Position numbers and translations under genes: made by a program. Below are positions 48,420 to 58,693 of a stretch of DNA of 64,000 nucleotides, piece after piece. Position 1 is the stretch's first letter. Each line of letters starts with the position of its first letter. The notes beneath the pieces were generated by a model. That model did not search any database, was not told the origin of the DNA, and worked only from the letters and a program-made list of their open reading frames with translations. Source of the DNA: Spyradosoma sp004558035 (GTDB lineage: Bacteria; Verrucomicrobiota; Verrucomicrobiia; Opitutales; UBA953); the NCBI RefSeq assembly GCF_050314555.1, contig NZ_JBNPNH010000001.1, forward strand, positions 62,001-126,000, read 5' to 3'.

Positions 48420-50006
48420 TCACTCGGCGGAATCCGCTTCGGGAGCGGGCTCCGCCGTCTTTTTGCGGCGCGGGCGTTTCGGTTTCTCCGCGGAAGCGCC
48501 TTCCGCGGAGGCGGCGCTTTTGCGCGGCTTGCGCGCGCGCGGCGACGCGGATTTCCTGCGCGCGGGCGCGGCGTCGGCGGACGCGTTTTCGGCGCTCGCC
48601 GAAGCTTCCTGCGCGGGCGCGTTTTCCGCCGGCGGCGGGACGGGCGTTTCTTCCGCGACGGGCTCCGCGCGCGGCGGCGTCTGTTCTTCGGGAACGGACT
48701 CGCGCGGCTCGGGCGCGGGCGCGGCTTTCGGCTTCTCCGCGGGCGGATTTTCGCGGACGGGCGCCTCCGCGGGCTCGGCTTCCTTCGGCGCTTCCGCGGG
48801 CGCGGGCGCGCGATTTTCGTCCGGACGCTCCGGCGCGGCGGGCGCGTTTTCGGCGCGCGGCGCGGCGTTCCCGCCCTCGGCGAGCTGCGGCGGCTGAATC
48901 ATCATCGCGCCGTTGCGGTTTTTCTTTTTGCGGCGGCGACGGCGCTTGCGCCGGATCGGATTGCCGTTTTCGTCGAACTGCTGCGGCGCTTCGCCCTGCC
49001 CGTTCGCGTCGGCGGCGGGAGCGTCCTCGCGCGGCGGGTTCGGCGCGTCCGCGCGCTCGTTCCCGCGGGAACGCCGCTCGCGATTCGCCTTTTCCTTCAC
49101 GAGATAGCGCAGCTCCGGATCGACGTAATCGTCGGAAAATTCCTCTGCGTCGAGCACGGCTTCCTCCGCCGCGTCGAGCGCCTTCTGGCCGCGCGGCGGC
49201 GCGTATTCGGGGCGCCGATACTTCGGCGTGAGAATCGGTTCTTCCGCCGGCGGATAATTCTTCGATTCCGGCAGGCGCACGACCTGAAGCGTGCGGATGC
49301 GCGGCTCGGCGGAAACGGGAATGTGCGGCGTCTCGCGCGTCGCCTGCGGGCGCAGCACGATCTGCGTCAGCGCGTTGTTCTCGCGCAGGCGCAGCACGGT
49401 CTCGACGGTCTCGGCGACGATGTCGGGCTGGACGCGGCTCTGCGGCGCGCGCGAAAACTGCGCCGCCGGATCGGGCGTTCCCGTGTTGTTCTGGAGAAAG
49501 ATGTGGCAGGTGCGGACGCCCGTGTCGCGCAGCTCGCCGAAGAGCGTTCCCGCGAAGACCTTCATCGCCGCGTCCACGACGTTGTTGAGCACGTGTCCGT
49601 GCGGCGTGACGGTGTTGGGCGAGACGACGACGACGCTCCCGCGCGAAGCGACGAGCGAAGGCAGCGCCAGGCGCGCGATGACGAGCGGCGTCGCGACGAG
49701 CGCGTTCACGCCGAGCGCGATTTCCTCCGTCGCCATCGCCTCGAACGCGTCGCACGCGAGATACTGCGTGCAGAAAATCACGCCGGCGACGCCGTGCTCG
49801 CGCTCGACGATTTTTTCGGTTTCGGCGGCGACGGCCTTGACGTCGGTGACGTCGCACGCGACGGGAATGAATTCATTGAAGGCGAAATCGGCCGCTTCGG
49901 GAAACGTTCCCGCGATGCCGTAAACCCGGGCGCCCATTTCGCACAGCCGGCGCGCGATGCTCTGCGCGGGCTCGGCGTTGGCGCCTGTGATGATGAAAGT
50001 GTCCAT
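48420..50006 (-). CDS. SDR-like pseudoenzyme fused to a long basic low-complexity tail
   Basis: A 528-residue protein. Residues 1-230 form a short-chain dehydrogenase fold: IITGANAEPAQSIARRL (the second glycine of TGxxxGxG is lost), CDVTDV, VNALVATPL with the conserved Asn, and VVVVSPNTV with the Ser (129). The catalytic Tyr four residues before Lys149 is Asp (VVDAAMK), so classical catalysis looks lost. The rest is disordered: acidic, then RRKRRRRRKKKNRNG near residue 375, then Pro/Ala/Glu-rich to RKPRK and KRPRRKK. The basic blocks resemble RNA- or DNA-binding tails such as in RNase E. Function unknown; NAD(P) sensing is speculation. Divergent from the NtrC-type regulator. Confidence 0.72.
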   Translation of the reverse strand: MDTFIITGANAEPAQSIARRLCEMGARVYGIAGTFPEAADFAFNEFIPVACDVTDVKAVAAETEKIVEREHGVAGVIFCTQYLACDAFEAMATEEIALGVNALVATPLVIARLALPSLVASRGSVVVVSPNTVTPHGHVLNNVVDAAMKVFAGTLFGELRDTGVRTCHIFLQNNTGTPDPAAQFSRAPQSRVQPDIVAETVETVLRLRENNALTQIVLRPQATRETPHIPVSAEPRIRTLQVVRLPESKNYPPAEEPILTPKYRRPEYAPPRGQKALDAAEEAVLDAEEFSDDYVDPELRYLVKEKANRERRSRGNERADAPNPPREDAPAADANGQGEAPQQFDENGNPIRRKRRRRRKKKNRNGAMMIQPPQLAEGGNAAPRAENAPAAPERPDENRAPAPAEAPKEAEPAEAPVRENPPAEKPKAAPAPEPRESVPEEQTPPRAEPVAEETPVPPPAENAPAQEASASAENASADAAPARRKSASPRARKPRKSAASAEGASAEKPKRPRRKKTAEPAPEADSAE

Positions 50007-50154
50007 AAAAAAGAAGTCGTCGATTTTCGCAGTTCCCGCGCCCGAACGCGAGCAAAACCGCGTTCCCGCGCGTTTTCGCGGATCGGCGGCCTTGAAAATT
50101 TCTCCGCATTTTAGGCTCGCGCGGCGCGCGAATATAAGGAAAATCTGTCTCACT

Positions 50155-51720
<1,566 letters not shown>

Positions 51721-51727
51721 AGACGCC

Positions 51728-52648
51728 ATGAAAAAACGTATCCGTCAGACGACTACGCTCGCTCTCGCGCTCGCGGGAACGCTCTTCGCGGGAGCACTCC
51801 GCGCCGAAACGCTCCGCTACGCCGGTTCCGATTTCCTCGCCGGAAAAACGGAGGCCGAACTCGCGGCGGAAGTGCGGAAGAACGCCCCGGGAACAGAGCT
51901 CCGCGGCGAGCTCATCGGCAGCATGACCGCGCTCGACGAGCTCCGCGCGGGCAAGATCGACTTCGCCCTGCTCCTGCTGAAGAATCCGGCCGAAATTCCC
52001 GAAATCAAATCCGGAAAATGGCGCGCGCGGACCGTCGCCTATCACGTTTCCTACATCGTCGCGCCGCAGTCCAATCCCGTCGAGGAGCTCTCGCTCTTTC
52101 AGCTCCGCGGCATCTTCGCGGACTTCGCGGAAAAGCCGCTCGCCTCCTGGAGCGAAGTGCCCGGAGCCGGCGCGTTCTCCGCGAAGATCGACCGCGTCGT
52201 CAGCACGCAGAACGACAATTTCGCGCTCGCGACGTTCCAGAGCCTCGTCTTCCCGCGCACGCGCTTCAACGCCGCGCTGCGCAAGACGAAGACCGACGAG
52301 GACGCCCTGCGCGCCGTCTCCAATTCCGGAGGCGCGATCGCGCTCGTCTCCGCGCCGCCGACGGGCCGCCCCGACCTGAAGACGCTCGCCGTCTCCCCCG
52401 CGGACGCCGCGGGAAAATCCGCCACGGCCTACCGTCCCATTCCGTCGAACATCTACAACCGGGACTATCCGCTCTCAATCCAGTTCTTCGTCGTCTATCC
52501 GGCGGAAAACGCCGAGAAAGTCGCTCCCGTGCTGGAAACGGCGTTCTCCGACGCCTTCGCCGAAAGCCTCGAAAAATCGAGCCTGATGCCCGTTCCAAAA
52601 AATATTCGAAAAATGTTCAAAAAAAATGTTGACGGAAACGAGAAATAA
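51728..52648 (+). CDS. PstS-like periplasmic substrate-binding protein
   Basis: A 306-residue protein with a signal peptide (TTTLALALAGTLFAGALRAE). The mature protein resembles a two-lobed phosphate-type binding protein: LRYAGSDFLAG, GELIGSMTALDELRAGKIDFALL, AYHVSYIVAPQSNPVEELSL followed by LRGIFADFAEKPLASWSEV (close to the GIFTGKITNW loop of PstS-like proteins), and NSGGAIALVSA. The ligand is uncertain. Only seven bases separate it from the regulator, so they are co-transcribed; it might sense the signal or report on it. No permease genes follow, which is unusual for a transporter component. Confidence 0.72.
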   Translation: MKKRIRQTTTLALALAGTLFAGALRAETLRYAGSDFLAGKTEAELAAEVRKNAPGTELRGELIGSMTALDELRAGKIDFALLLLKNPAEIPEIKSGKWRARTVAYHVSYIVAPQSNPVEELSLFQLRGIFADFAEKPLASWSEVPGAGAFSAKIDRVVSTQNDNFALATFQSLVFPRTRFNAALRKTKTDEDALRAVSNSGGAIALVSAPPTGRPDLKTLAVSPADAAGKSATAYRPIPSNIYNRDYPLSIQFFVVYPAENAEKVAPVLETAFSDAFAESLEKSSLMPVPKNIRKMFKKNVDGNEK

Positions 52649-52692
52649 GTATTTCATCTGTGTTCATAATTTAAATCATTTGATTTGAATTT

Positions 52693-52768
52693 GCGGGCGT
52701 AGCTCAATTGGTAGAGTACCACCTTGCCAAGGTGGATGTTGGCAGTTCGAACCTGCTCGCCCGCTCCA
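52693..52768 (+). tRNA. tRNA-Gly (anticodon GCC)
   Basis: A complete cloverleaf: acceptor GCGGGCG pairs with CGCCCGC, the anticodon stem CCACC-TTGCCAA-GGTGG shows anticodon GCC, and the T-arm has TTCGAAC. Discriminator T is followed by an encoded CCA (52766-52768). It is preceded by a markedly AT-rich leader and followed by a terminator. Confidence 0.97.
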
Positions 52769-52773
52769 CTTTC

Positions 52774-52804
52774 AAAAAACCTCTTCCTCGCGAAGAGGTT
52801 TTTT
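52774..52804 (+). terminator. Rho-independent terminator of the tRNA-Gly gene
   Basis: AAAAAACCTCTTC, loop CTCGC, GAAGAGGTTTTTT: a 13-bp inverted repeat including the A and T tracts, starting five bases after the tRNA CCA end. Confidence 0.92.
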
Positions 52805-52842
52805 CTTGCCCTCGTTTTCCGCCTCGCCGAAGCTTGCGCGCG

Positions 52843-53700
52843 ATGTCCGAGATTTTCCGATTTTCCGGTGTCGCGATGGCGACACGCTGGCAGATACGCC
52901 TTTGCGGCGACGACGAGGCGGAAGCCGCGCGCGCGGCGGACGAAGCCTTCGCGCGCCTCGCCGAGCTCGAAAATCTCCTCAGCCGCTTCGTCGCCTCGAG
53001 CGACGTCTCCCGCGTCAACGCGCTGCGCCGCGGCGAAAAATGCCGCCTCCGCGCGGAGACGCGCGACTGCCTCGCCGTCGCGCAGCGGATCGCGCGCGAA
53101 ACCGGACGCGCCTTCGACCCGACCGCGGGAACGCTCGTCGATTTCTGGAAAAGCCGCGCGCGGGAACGCGCCGCCTGCGCGGGCGGATTCTGCGAGGAAA
53201 TGCCCGCCTGGCGCGAGGCCTTCGAGAACTTCCGCTTCGGCACGCTCGCGCTGCGCGAGGACGGCGAGATCGAATGCGTCGAACCGGGCGCGAAGCTCGA
53301 TCTCGGCGGCGTCGGCAAGGGATTCGCGCTCGACGCGCTCGCGGAGACGCTTCGGCTGTGGGGTTTCTCCCGCGCCCTGCTCGCCGCGGGCGGCTCGACG
53401 ATTCTCGCGCTCGACGCGCCCGAAGGCGCCGAGGGCTGGAAGATCGGCCTGGGCGACGCGCGCGCGGGAGAGACGCTCGCGCTCGCGAACGCCGCGCTTT
53501 CAAGCTCGGGAACGCAGTTTCAGCCCGCGCATCTCGTCGATCCGCGCACGGGGCTGCTCGCCGCGCCGCGCCGCGGGAACGTCCGCGTCGTCGCGCCGAC
53601 CGCGGCGGAAGCGGACGCGCTTTCCACCGCGTTCTGCGTGATGAGCGACGCCGAGCGCGCCGCCTTCCTCGCCGCTCATCCCGAAATCGCCTCGAAGTGA
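52843..53700 (+). CDS. apbE: FAD:protein FMN transferase (ApbE family)
   Basis: A 285-residue ApbE-like flavin transferase, which attaches FMN through a phosphodiester to Thr residues of partner proteins such as RnfG/NqrC. Landmarks: FSGVAMATRWQIRLCG, ELENLLSRFVASSDVSRVNA, FDPTAGTLVDFW, DLGGVGKGFALDALAETLRL, ALLAAGGSTILAL and SSGTQFQPAHLVDPRTG. There is no signal peptide or lipobox, although many ApbE proteins are exported lipoproteins, so a cytosolic or otherwise targeted form is suggested. Rnf/Nqr targets are not in the window. Confidence 0.9.
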   Translation: MSEIFRFSGVAMATRWQIRLCGDDEAEAARAADEAFARLAELENLLSRFVASSDVSRVNALRRGEKCRLRAETRDCLAVAQRIARETGRAFDPTAGTLVDFWKSRARERAACAGGFCEEMPAWREAFENFRFGTLALREDGEIECVEPGAKLDLGGVGKGFALDALAETLRLWGFSRALLAAGGSTILALDAPEGAEGWKIGLGDARAGETLALANAALSSSGTQFQPAHLVDPRTGLLAAPRRGNVRVVAPTAAEADALSTAFCVMSDAERAAFLAAHPEIASK

Positions 53701-53755
53701 CTCCGAAACGTAGTCGGAATCCGCATACGATTTTTTCGCGGAGAACGTTTTCCCC

Positions 53756-56380
53756 TCAGCGCCATTCGTGCTTCGGGTAGCGGCCCTTCAGTTCCTTTTT
53801 TACGTGCTCGTAGGAGGTTTTCCAGAACGCGTCGAGATCCGTCGTGCGCTGGAACGTGCGCCGCGCGGGCGACTGCACTTCAACGACGAGCGGCACGCGC
53901 CCGCCGCAGATCCGCAGCGCCTTGCCGGGGCAGTCGTAAAGCTCCTGCACCGTCGCGCCGACGACCGCCTCGCAGTCCTCCGTATAGACGATCTTCGCGG
54001 GATGGCGCCGGCGCGGAATCGTCACCGAGTCCGGCAGCAGCGCGTTCATCGCCGCCTCCTGTTCCCGCGAAAGCCAGCCGCTCAGCGTCCTGCGCACGGG
54101 CTTTTCGCGGATGTCGCGGTAGGACGTCGCGCCGAGGCAGATCTCCTCGACGAGCATGCGCCGCCCTTCGTCGTCGATCGGCGCGATGCCGAGCTCCGGA
54201 CAATGCTTCGCGGCGAAATTCACTTTGCGGATCCACGCCTCGACCTGCGAATCCCATTTTTCGAGTTCGAGCCGCCCGGCGAGCACTTCCTCCGCGAGCA
54301 GGCGCGAGGCGGCGTCGCTCGGCGCGTCGGGCAGTTCCCGCGAGCTCAGCACGAGCCCGCGGAACACGCGTTCCCGCCGCGTGACGACGCGCCGCTGTCC
54401 GGCGTCGTAGCGCACGTCGTCGCGCTCCTCGAAATCGTCGGGAAAATATTCTTCGAGCCACGCGGGCTCGACCGCCGTCGCCATGGAAAGAAAAACCGTC
54501 ACTTCGCCGCGCGTCTGGATTTCCTCGACTTCGGCGGCGACGAAGAGTTCCGCGCGCCGCGCCGCGCTCCCGCGACGCAGTTCGCCCGCACGCCCGTGCA
54601 CGAGGCGGCAGCGCAGCGTTCCCGCGTCCGTGCGCCGCGCGAGCTGCGAGACGAAGCCGAGCAGCAGGCAGCGCCGCACCGCCTCGTGCACGTCGGCGGG
54701 AGCGGCGGCGGCGGGCGGCGTCTTTTCCGCGCCGCGTTCCCGCGCGAAGACGCCTTCGGCGATCTTCACGAACTGCGCGGCGAGCCTGTCCGCCTGGCGC
54801 GCCGCCGCCGCGTGAATGCCCCAGCGCCGGCAGAATTCGAAATCGAAATCCTTTTTCCGCGCCATGCCGATCAGCGTCAGCCGCGGGAAAAAATCGGAAT
54901 CGCTCTCGCCGAGCAGTTCCTCGCGCTCCTCGTCGCGGCGGCGTTCGGCGAGGTCGAGCATGACGTCGCGCCCCTGCGCCATGGCGGCGACGAACGCGAT
55001 CTGCGTCAGACAGCCGAGCGGGCGGGCGGCGAGCATCATGCGCGCGTAGCGCGGGTGCAGCGGAAAGCGCGCCATCGCCGCGCCGAGCGGCGTGAGCGTT
55101 CCCGCGGCGTCGAGCGCGCCGAGGTCGCGCAGCAGTTCGAGCGATTTTTCCAGCGCGCGCGCGTCCGGTTTCTCGAACCACGGGAACGTAACCAAATCTT
55201 CGATACCGCCCGCCTTGAGCTGCAGAATCGTCTCCGAGAGCTCGACGCGGCGGATTTCGGGAACGTCGCGCGGGGCGCGGTTTTCCTGCTCGCCGCGCGT
55301 CCACAGGCGCACGCAGCGCCCGGGCGCCGTGCGGCCCGCGCGGCCCGCGCGCTGATCGGCGGAGCTGCGCGAGATGTTTTCGATCAGCAGCATGTCAATC
55401 CCGCGGTGCGGATCGTAGCGCGCGACGCGCGCCAGCCCCGAATCGATCACGACGCGCACGCCGGGAATCGTCAGCGAAGTCTCGGCGACGTTCGTCGAGA
55501 CGACGACCTTGCGCGTTCCCGCGGGCGCGGGAGCGACGGCGCGGTCCTGCGCCTCGGCGGAAAGCTCGCCGTAGAGCGGGAGCACGGCACACTCGCGCCC
55601 TTCCGGCGTCGCCGCGATCGCCGCGATCGTCTTCGTGATTTCGTAAGCGCCGGGCATGAAGACGAGAAAATCGCCCTCGGGCTCCTCGCGGTACGCCTTG
55701 CGGAACGCGGCGGCGGCGTGGTCCCACACCGCGCGGCGCGGCGCGAATCCGTCGCGCCTCAGCGTTCCCGCGGACACGGCGGGCGCGGCGGAATATTCGA
55801 TTTCGATCGGGAAAAGCCGCCCGCCCGCCGTCAGCGTCTCGCAGGGCGCGAGCCACTGCGCGAGCGCGTCCGTGTCGAGCGTCGCCGACATGACGACGAC
55901 GAGCAGGTCCGGCCGCGTCGTGCGCTGCAGCCGCGCGGCGAGCGCGAGCGTGACGTCGGAATAAAGATGTCGTTCGTGAAATTCGTCGAAGACGATCGCG
56001 CCGATCTTTTCCGCCTCGGCGCCGTTCCCGCCGAGCAGCTGACGCATCAGCAGCCCTTCGGTCACGAACTTGATGCGCGTATCCGCGGATTCGATACGGT
56101 CGAAGCGGATCTGGTAGCCGACTTCGCCGCCGAGCGCCTGCCCGCGTTCCCGCGCGATGCGCGCCGCGAGCATGCGCGTCGGCAGGCGCCGCGGCTGCAG
56201 CACGACGATCTGCTTTCCCGCGGGCACGTGCCCGTCGTCGAGCAGCATCTGCGGAATCTGCGTCGATTTTCCCGAGCCCGTCGGCGCCTGCAGCACGATG
56301 CGGCGGGAACGCGCGCACGCCTCCCGCAGGCGTTCCCGCAGTTCGAAGATCGGCAGCGCCGGTCGTGCTTCGTTCGCCAT
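53756..56380 (-). CDS. hrpB: ATP-dependent helicase HrpB
   Basis: An 874-residue DEAH-type helicase. LQAPTGSGKSTQIPQMLL (Walker A), VLQPRRLPTRMLAARIA, IVFDEFHERHL (DExH box, here DEFH), VVVMSATLDTDALAQWL, STNVAETSLTIPGVRVVIDS and SADQRAGRAGRTAPGRCVRLW are the ordered helicase motifs; the C-terminal HrpB-specific domain contains YPKHEW at the very end. The cellular role of HrpB is not well established in bacteria. crcB follows upstream on the same strand with 16 bases between. Confidence 0.94.
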   Translation of the reverse strand: MANEARPALPIFELRERLREACARSRRIVLQAPTGSGKSTQIPQMLLDDGHVPAGKQIVVLQPRRLPTRMLAARIARERGQALGGEVGYQIRFDRIESADTRIKFVTEGLLMRQLLGGNGAEAEKIGAIVFDEFHERHLYSDVTLALAARLQRTTRPDLLVVVMSATLDTDALAQWLAPCETLTAGGRLFPIEIEYSAAPAVSAGTLRRDGFAPRRAVWDHAAAAFRKAYREEPEGDFLVFMPGAYEITKTIAAIAATPEGRECAVLPLYGELSAEAQDRAVAPAPAGTRKVVVSTNVAETSLTIPGVRVVIDSGLARVARYDPHRGIDMLLIENISRSSADQRAGRAGRTAPGRCVRLWTRGEQENRAPRDVPEIRRVELSETILQLKAGGIEDLVTFPWFEKPDARALEKSLELLRDLGALDAAGTLTPLGAAMARFPLHPRYARMMLAARPLGCLTQIAFVAAMAQGRDVMLDLAERRRDEEREELLGESDSDFFPRLTLIGMARKKDFDFEFCRRWGIHAAAARQADRLAAQFVKIAEGVFARERGAEKTPPAAAAPADVHEAVRRCLLLGFVSQLARRTDAGTLRCRLVHGRAGELRRGSAARRAELFVAAEVEEIQTRGEVTVFLSMATAVEPAWLEEYFPDDFEERDDVRYDAGQRRVVTRRERVFRGLVLSSRELPDAPSDAASRLLAEEVLAGRLELEKWDSQVEAWIRKVNFAAKHCPELGIAPIDDEGRRMLVEEICLGATSYRDIREKPVRRTLSGWLSREQEAAMNALLPDSVTIPRRRHPAKIVYTEDCEAVVGATVQELYDCPGKALRICGGRVPLVVEVQSPARRTFQRTTDLDAFWKTSYEHVKKELKGRYPKHEWR

Positions 56381-56396
56381 TTTCTTCCCCGAAAAA

Positions 56397-56774
56397 TCAG
56401 ACCGCGCGCGCGAGCCAGTGCCCGCCCCAGGCGGCGGCGAGCCCGCACGCGAGACTCAGCCCGGCGTAGAGCGCCGCGAGCAGAAACGCGCGCCCCTGCA
56501 GCAAGTGCAGATTTTCGTTCGCGAAGGTCGAAAACGTCGTGAAGCCGCCGCAGAAGCCGACCGTCAGAAAAAGCCGCAGAGCCGGATCGGCGACGCCGCC
56601 GCGCTCGAAGACGCCGCTCAGCGCGCCGATGAGAAAGCAGCCCGCGACGTTCGCGACGAACGTGCCCAGCGGGAACGCCGCCGCCGGCAGCCACGCGTGG
56701 ACCGCGCGCGCGGTCGCGTAGCGGGCGACGCCGCCGAGAAAGCTGCCCAGCCCGACGAAGATCCAGAGCTTCAT
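56397..56774 (-). CDS. crcB: Fluoride ion channel CrcB/Fluc
   Basis: A 125-residue four-helix membrane protein that exports fluoride as a dimer. Conserved: GLGSFLGGVARYATARAVHA, FPLGTFVANVAGCFLIG and the signature GFCGGFTTFSTFANEN. A single gene indicates a homodimer. No fluoride riboswitch is visible: only 28 bases separate it from kdsB upstream. Confidence 0.95.
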   Translation of the reverse strand: MKLWIFVGLGSFLGGVARYATARAVHAWLPAAAFPLGTFVANVAGCFLIGALSGVFERGGVADPALRLFLTVGFCGGFTTFSTFANENLHLLQGRAFLLAALYAGLSLACGLAAAWGGHWLARAV

Positions 56775-56802
56775 TTTTCGGAGAAACGGCGTTTCCGCCG
56801 GA

Positions 56803-57546
56803 TCAGCGGAAAAGCCTGCGCGCGTTTTCGAGGTCTTCCGCCGTGTCGATGGAAACCGGGTGGTAATCCGTCTCGACGGTCTGGAAGCTCATGCCGCGGT
56901 CGATGAAGCGGAGCTGTTCGAGCGACTCGATCGTCTCGAGCGCGGTGACGGGCATCGTCGGATGCGCCTCGAGCGTCGCGCGCGCGTAGCCGTACACGCC
57001 GATGTGCGACCACCAGACGTTGCCGCTTTCCAGCCACTTTTCCGCGGGAACGCCGCGCAGGTGCGGCACCGGCGAGCGCGAGAAATAGATCGCGCGGCCG
57101 TCGCTCCCGCGCACGACCTTGACGACGTTCGGATTCGTCAGCTTCGCGGGATCGGTGATCCTGGCGACCGCCGTCACGAGCTCGCAGCGCGTTTCCGCCC
57201 AGCGCTCGACGAGCGCGTCGAGCAGCGCGACGTCGATGAAGGGCTCGTCGCCCTGCACGTTCAGGAAAAACTCGCCGGGAAGCGTCTTCAGCACGGACGC
57301 CAGACGCTCCGTGCCCGAGCGGCATTCCGGCGACGTCATGACGACCTCCGCGCCGAACGCCGTCGCCGTTTCCGCGACGCGCTCGGTGTCCGCGAGCAGG
57401 ACGATTTTGCCCGCATGCTTCATGCGGCGGACTTTTTCCCAGACGTGCTGGACGACGGGCTTGCCGCCGAGATCGAGCAGAACTTTGCCCGGAAGGCGCG
57501 TCGAGCCGAGACGCGCGGGAATGGCTATGGTTGCGTTGAGATTCAT
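56803..57546 (-). CDS. kdsB: 3-deoxy-manno-octulosonate cytidylyltransferase
   Basis: A 247-residue KdsB, which activates KDO with CTP for lipopolysaccharide core synthesis. The N-terminal IPARLGSTRLPGKVLLDLGG KPV binds CTP; VVMTSPECRSGTERLASV, NVQGDEPFID and YFSRSPVPHLRG follow, and the end SIDTAEDLENAR is typical. This is the clearest evidence in the window for a KDO-containing outer membrane. Confidence 0.96.
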   Translation of the reverse strand: MNLNATIAIPARLGSTRLPGKVLLDLGGKPVVQHVWEKVRRMKHAGKIVLLADTERVAETATAFGAEVVMTSPECRSGTERLASVLKTLPGEFFLNVQGDEPFIDVALLDALVERWAETRCELVTAVARITDPAKLTNPNVVKVVRGSDGRAIYFSRSPVPHLRGVPAEKWLESGNVWWSHIGVYGYARATLEAHPTMPVTALETIESLEQLRFIDRGMSFQTVETDYHPVSIDTAEDLENARRLFR

Positions 57547-57578
57547 GATCGGAAAAATTTCAGGAACGGAGGACTTCC

Positions 57579-57645
57579 GTAGTTGAAAAGCAATTACCTT
57601 TTTTCTCCCCCGTCTTTCTTTAAGCTTTAAGCCCCTCTTTAAGCT
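57579..57645. repeat. Intergenic word repeat with a copy of the 1605-1628 string
   Basis: 57579-57602 matches 1605-1628 with two mismatches (GTAGTTGAA...CAATTACCTTTT). It is followed by CTTTAAGCTTTAAGCCCCTC and TTTAAGCTTTC (57618-57645), words also seen at 59223-59255 and 37691-37720. It occupies the gap between argC (3' end) and the start of kdsB. No gene. Confidence 0.55.
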
Positions 57646-57649
57646 TTCA

Positions 57650-58693
57650 TCACACCAGCCCCGCCGTTTCGGGAAAGCCGAGCGCGAGGTTCATCAGCTG
57701 GACCGCCTGGCCCGACGCGCCCTTGACGACGTTGTCGATGCACGACGTGATGACGAAATTGCCCGTGCGCGGGTCGAACACGGCGGAGATGTCCGCGCGG
57801 TTCGTTCCCGCGACGTGCGCCGTGTCGGGGAATTTCCCGCTCTTGAGAATCGCGACGAAGGGCTTGCCCGCGTAGGCCGCCTCCCAGCACGCGTAGAGCT
57901 GTTCGAGCGTCGCGCCGCGCGCGGGAACGACGATCGTCGTCGAAATGCCGCGCTTCATCGGCGCCAGGTGCGGCGAAAACTGCACGACGACGGGCGCGCC
58001 CGCCGCGAGCGAAAGCTGTTCCTCGATTTCGGAAAGGTGGCGGTGCTTCGGCAGCCCGTACGCCTTCGCGGACTCGTCGCGCTCGCAGTAGGCGTAGGCG
58101 AGATCGGATTTTTTGCCCGCGCCGGAAACGCCCGAGTAGGAGTCGATGACGCACGTTCCCGCGGCGGGCTTGAGCAGACCGGCGCGCAGGAGCGGCACGA
58201 GCGGAATCTGAATGCTCGTCGGGTAGCAGCCCGGGCAGGCGACGAGCGCGGCGCTTTTCCACGCGTCGTCGCGCGCGAGCTCGGGCACGACGTAGGGCGA
58301 CTTCTTCAGCAGCTCGACGTCCGGATGCGGCTTGCCGTAGTATTCCTCGTAGATCGCGGGATCGTTCAGGCGGAAATCCGCCGAAAGGTCGAACACGCGC
58401 TTTCCGGCGGCGACGAGCGGGCGCGCGTATTCGGCGGCGACGCCGTGCGGGAGCGCGAGAAACCACACGTCGATCGGCTCGGCGCAGATCGCCTGCGGGT
58501 CGGCCTGAATGAACGCGAGCCCGGCGGGAATGAGCTCGCGGAACTGCGGCATGACCTCCGCCAGCGGCGTTCCCGCGAGCGAGCGCGAGCACACGCACGC
58601 GAGCTCGGCGTTCGGGTGGCGCGACAGCAGGCGCACGAGTTCCTCTCCGGCGTAACCGGAAGCTCCGACGATTCCGACTTTGATCTTCGACAT
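57650..58693 (-). CDS. argC: N-acetyl-gamma-glutamyl-phosphate reductase
   Basis: A 347-residue ArgC, third step of arginine synthesis. IKVGIVGASGYAGEELVRLL is the NAD(P)-binding N-terminus; VACPGCYPTSIQIPLVPLL contains the catalytic Cys, and GVSGAGKK and HRHLSEIEEQLSL with a conserved His follow. ATG 58693 is used because the family motif begins three residues later; the open frame beyond it is spacer. Confidence 0.95.
   Translation of the reverse strand: MSKIKVGIVGASGYAGEELVRLLSRHPNAELACVCSRSLAGTPLAEVMPQFRELIPAGLAFIQADPQAICAEPIDVWFLALPHGVAAEYARPLVAAGKRVFDLSADFRLNDPAIYEEYYGKPHPDVELLKKSPYVVPELARDDAWKSAALVACPGCYPTSIQIPLVPLLRAGLLKPAAGTCVIDSYSGVSGAGKKSDLAYAYCERDESAKAYGLPKHRHLSEIEEQLSLAAGAPVVVQFSPHLAPMKRGISTTIVVPARGATLEQLYACWEAAYAGKPFVAILKSGKFPDTAHVAGTNRADISAVFDPRTGNFVITSCIDNVVKGASGQAVQLMNLALGFPETAGLV

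Noticed and set aside
56775..56802. Fluoride riboswitch ahead of crcB
   Set aside because: The gap to kdsB is only 28 bases, too short for the aptamer, and no conserved motif is seen.
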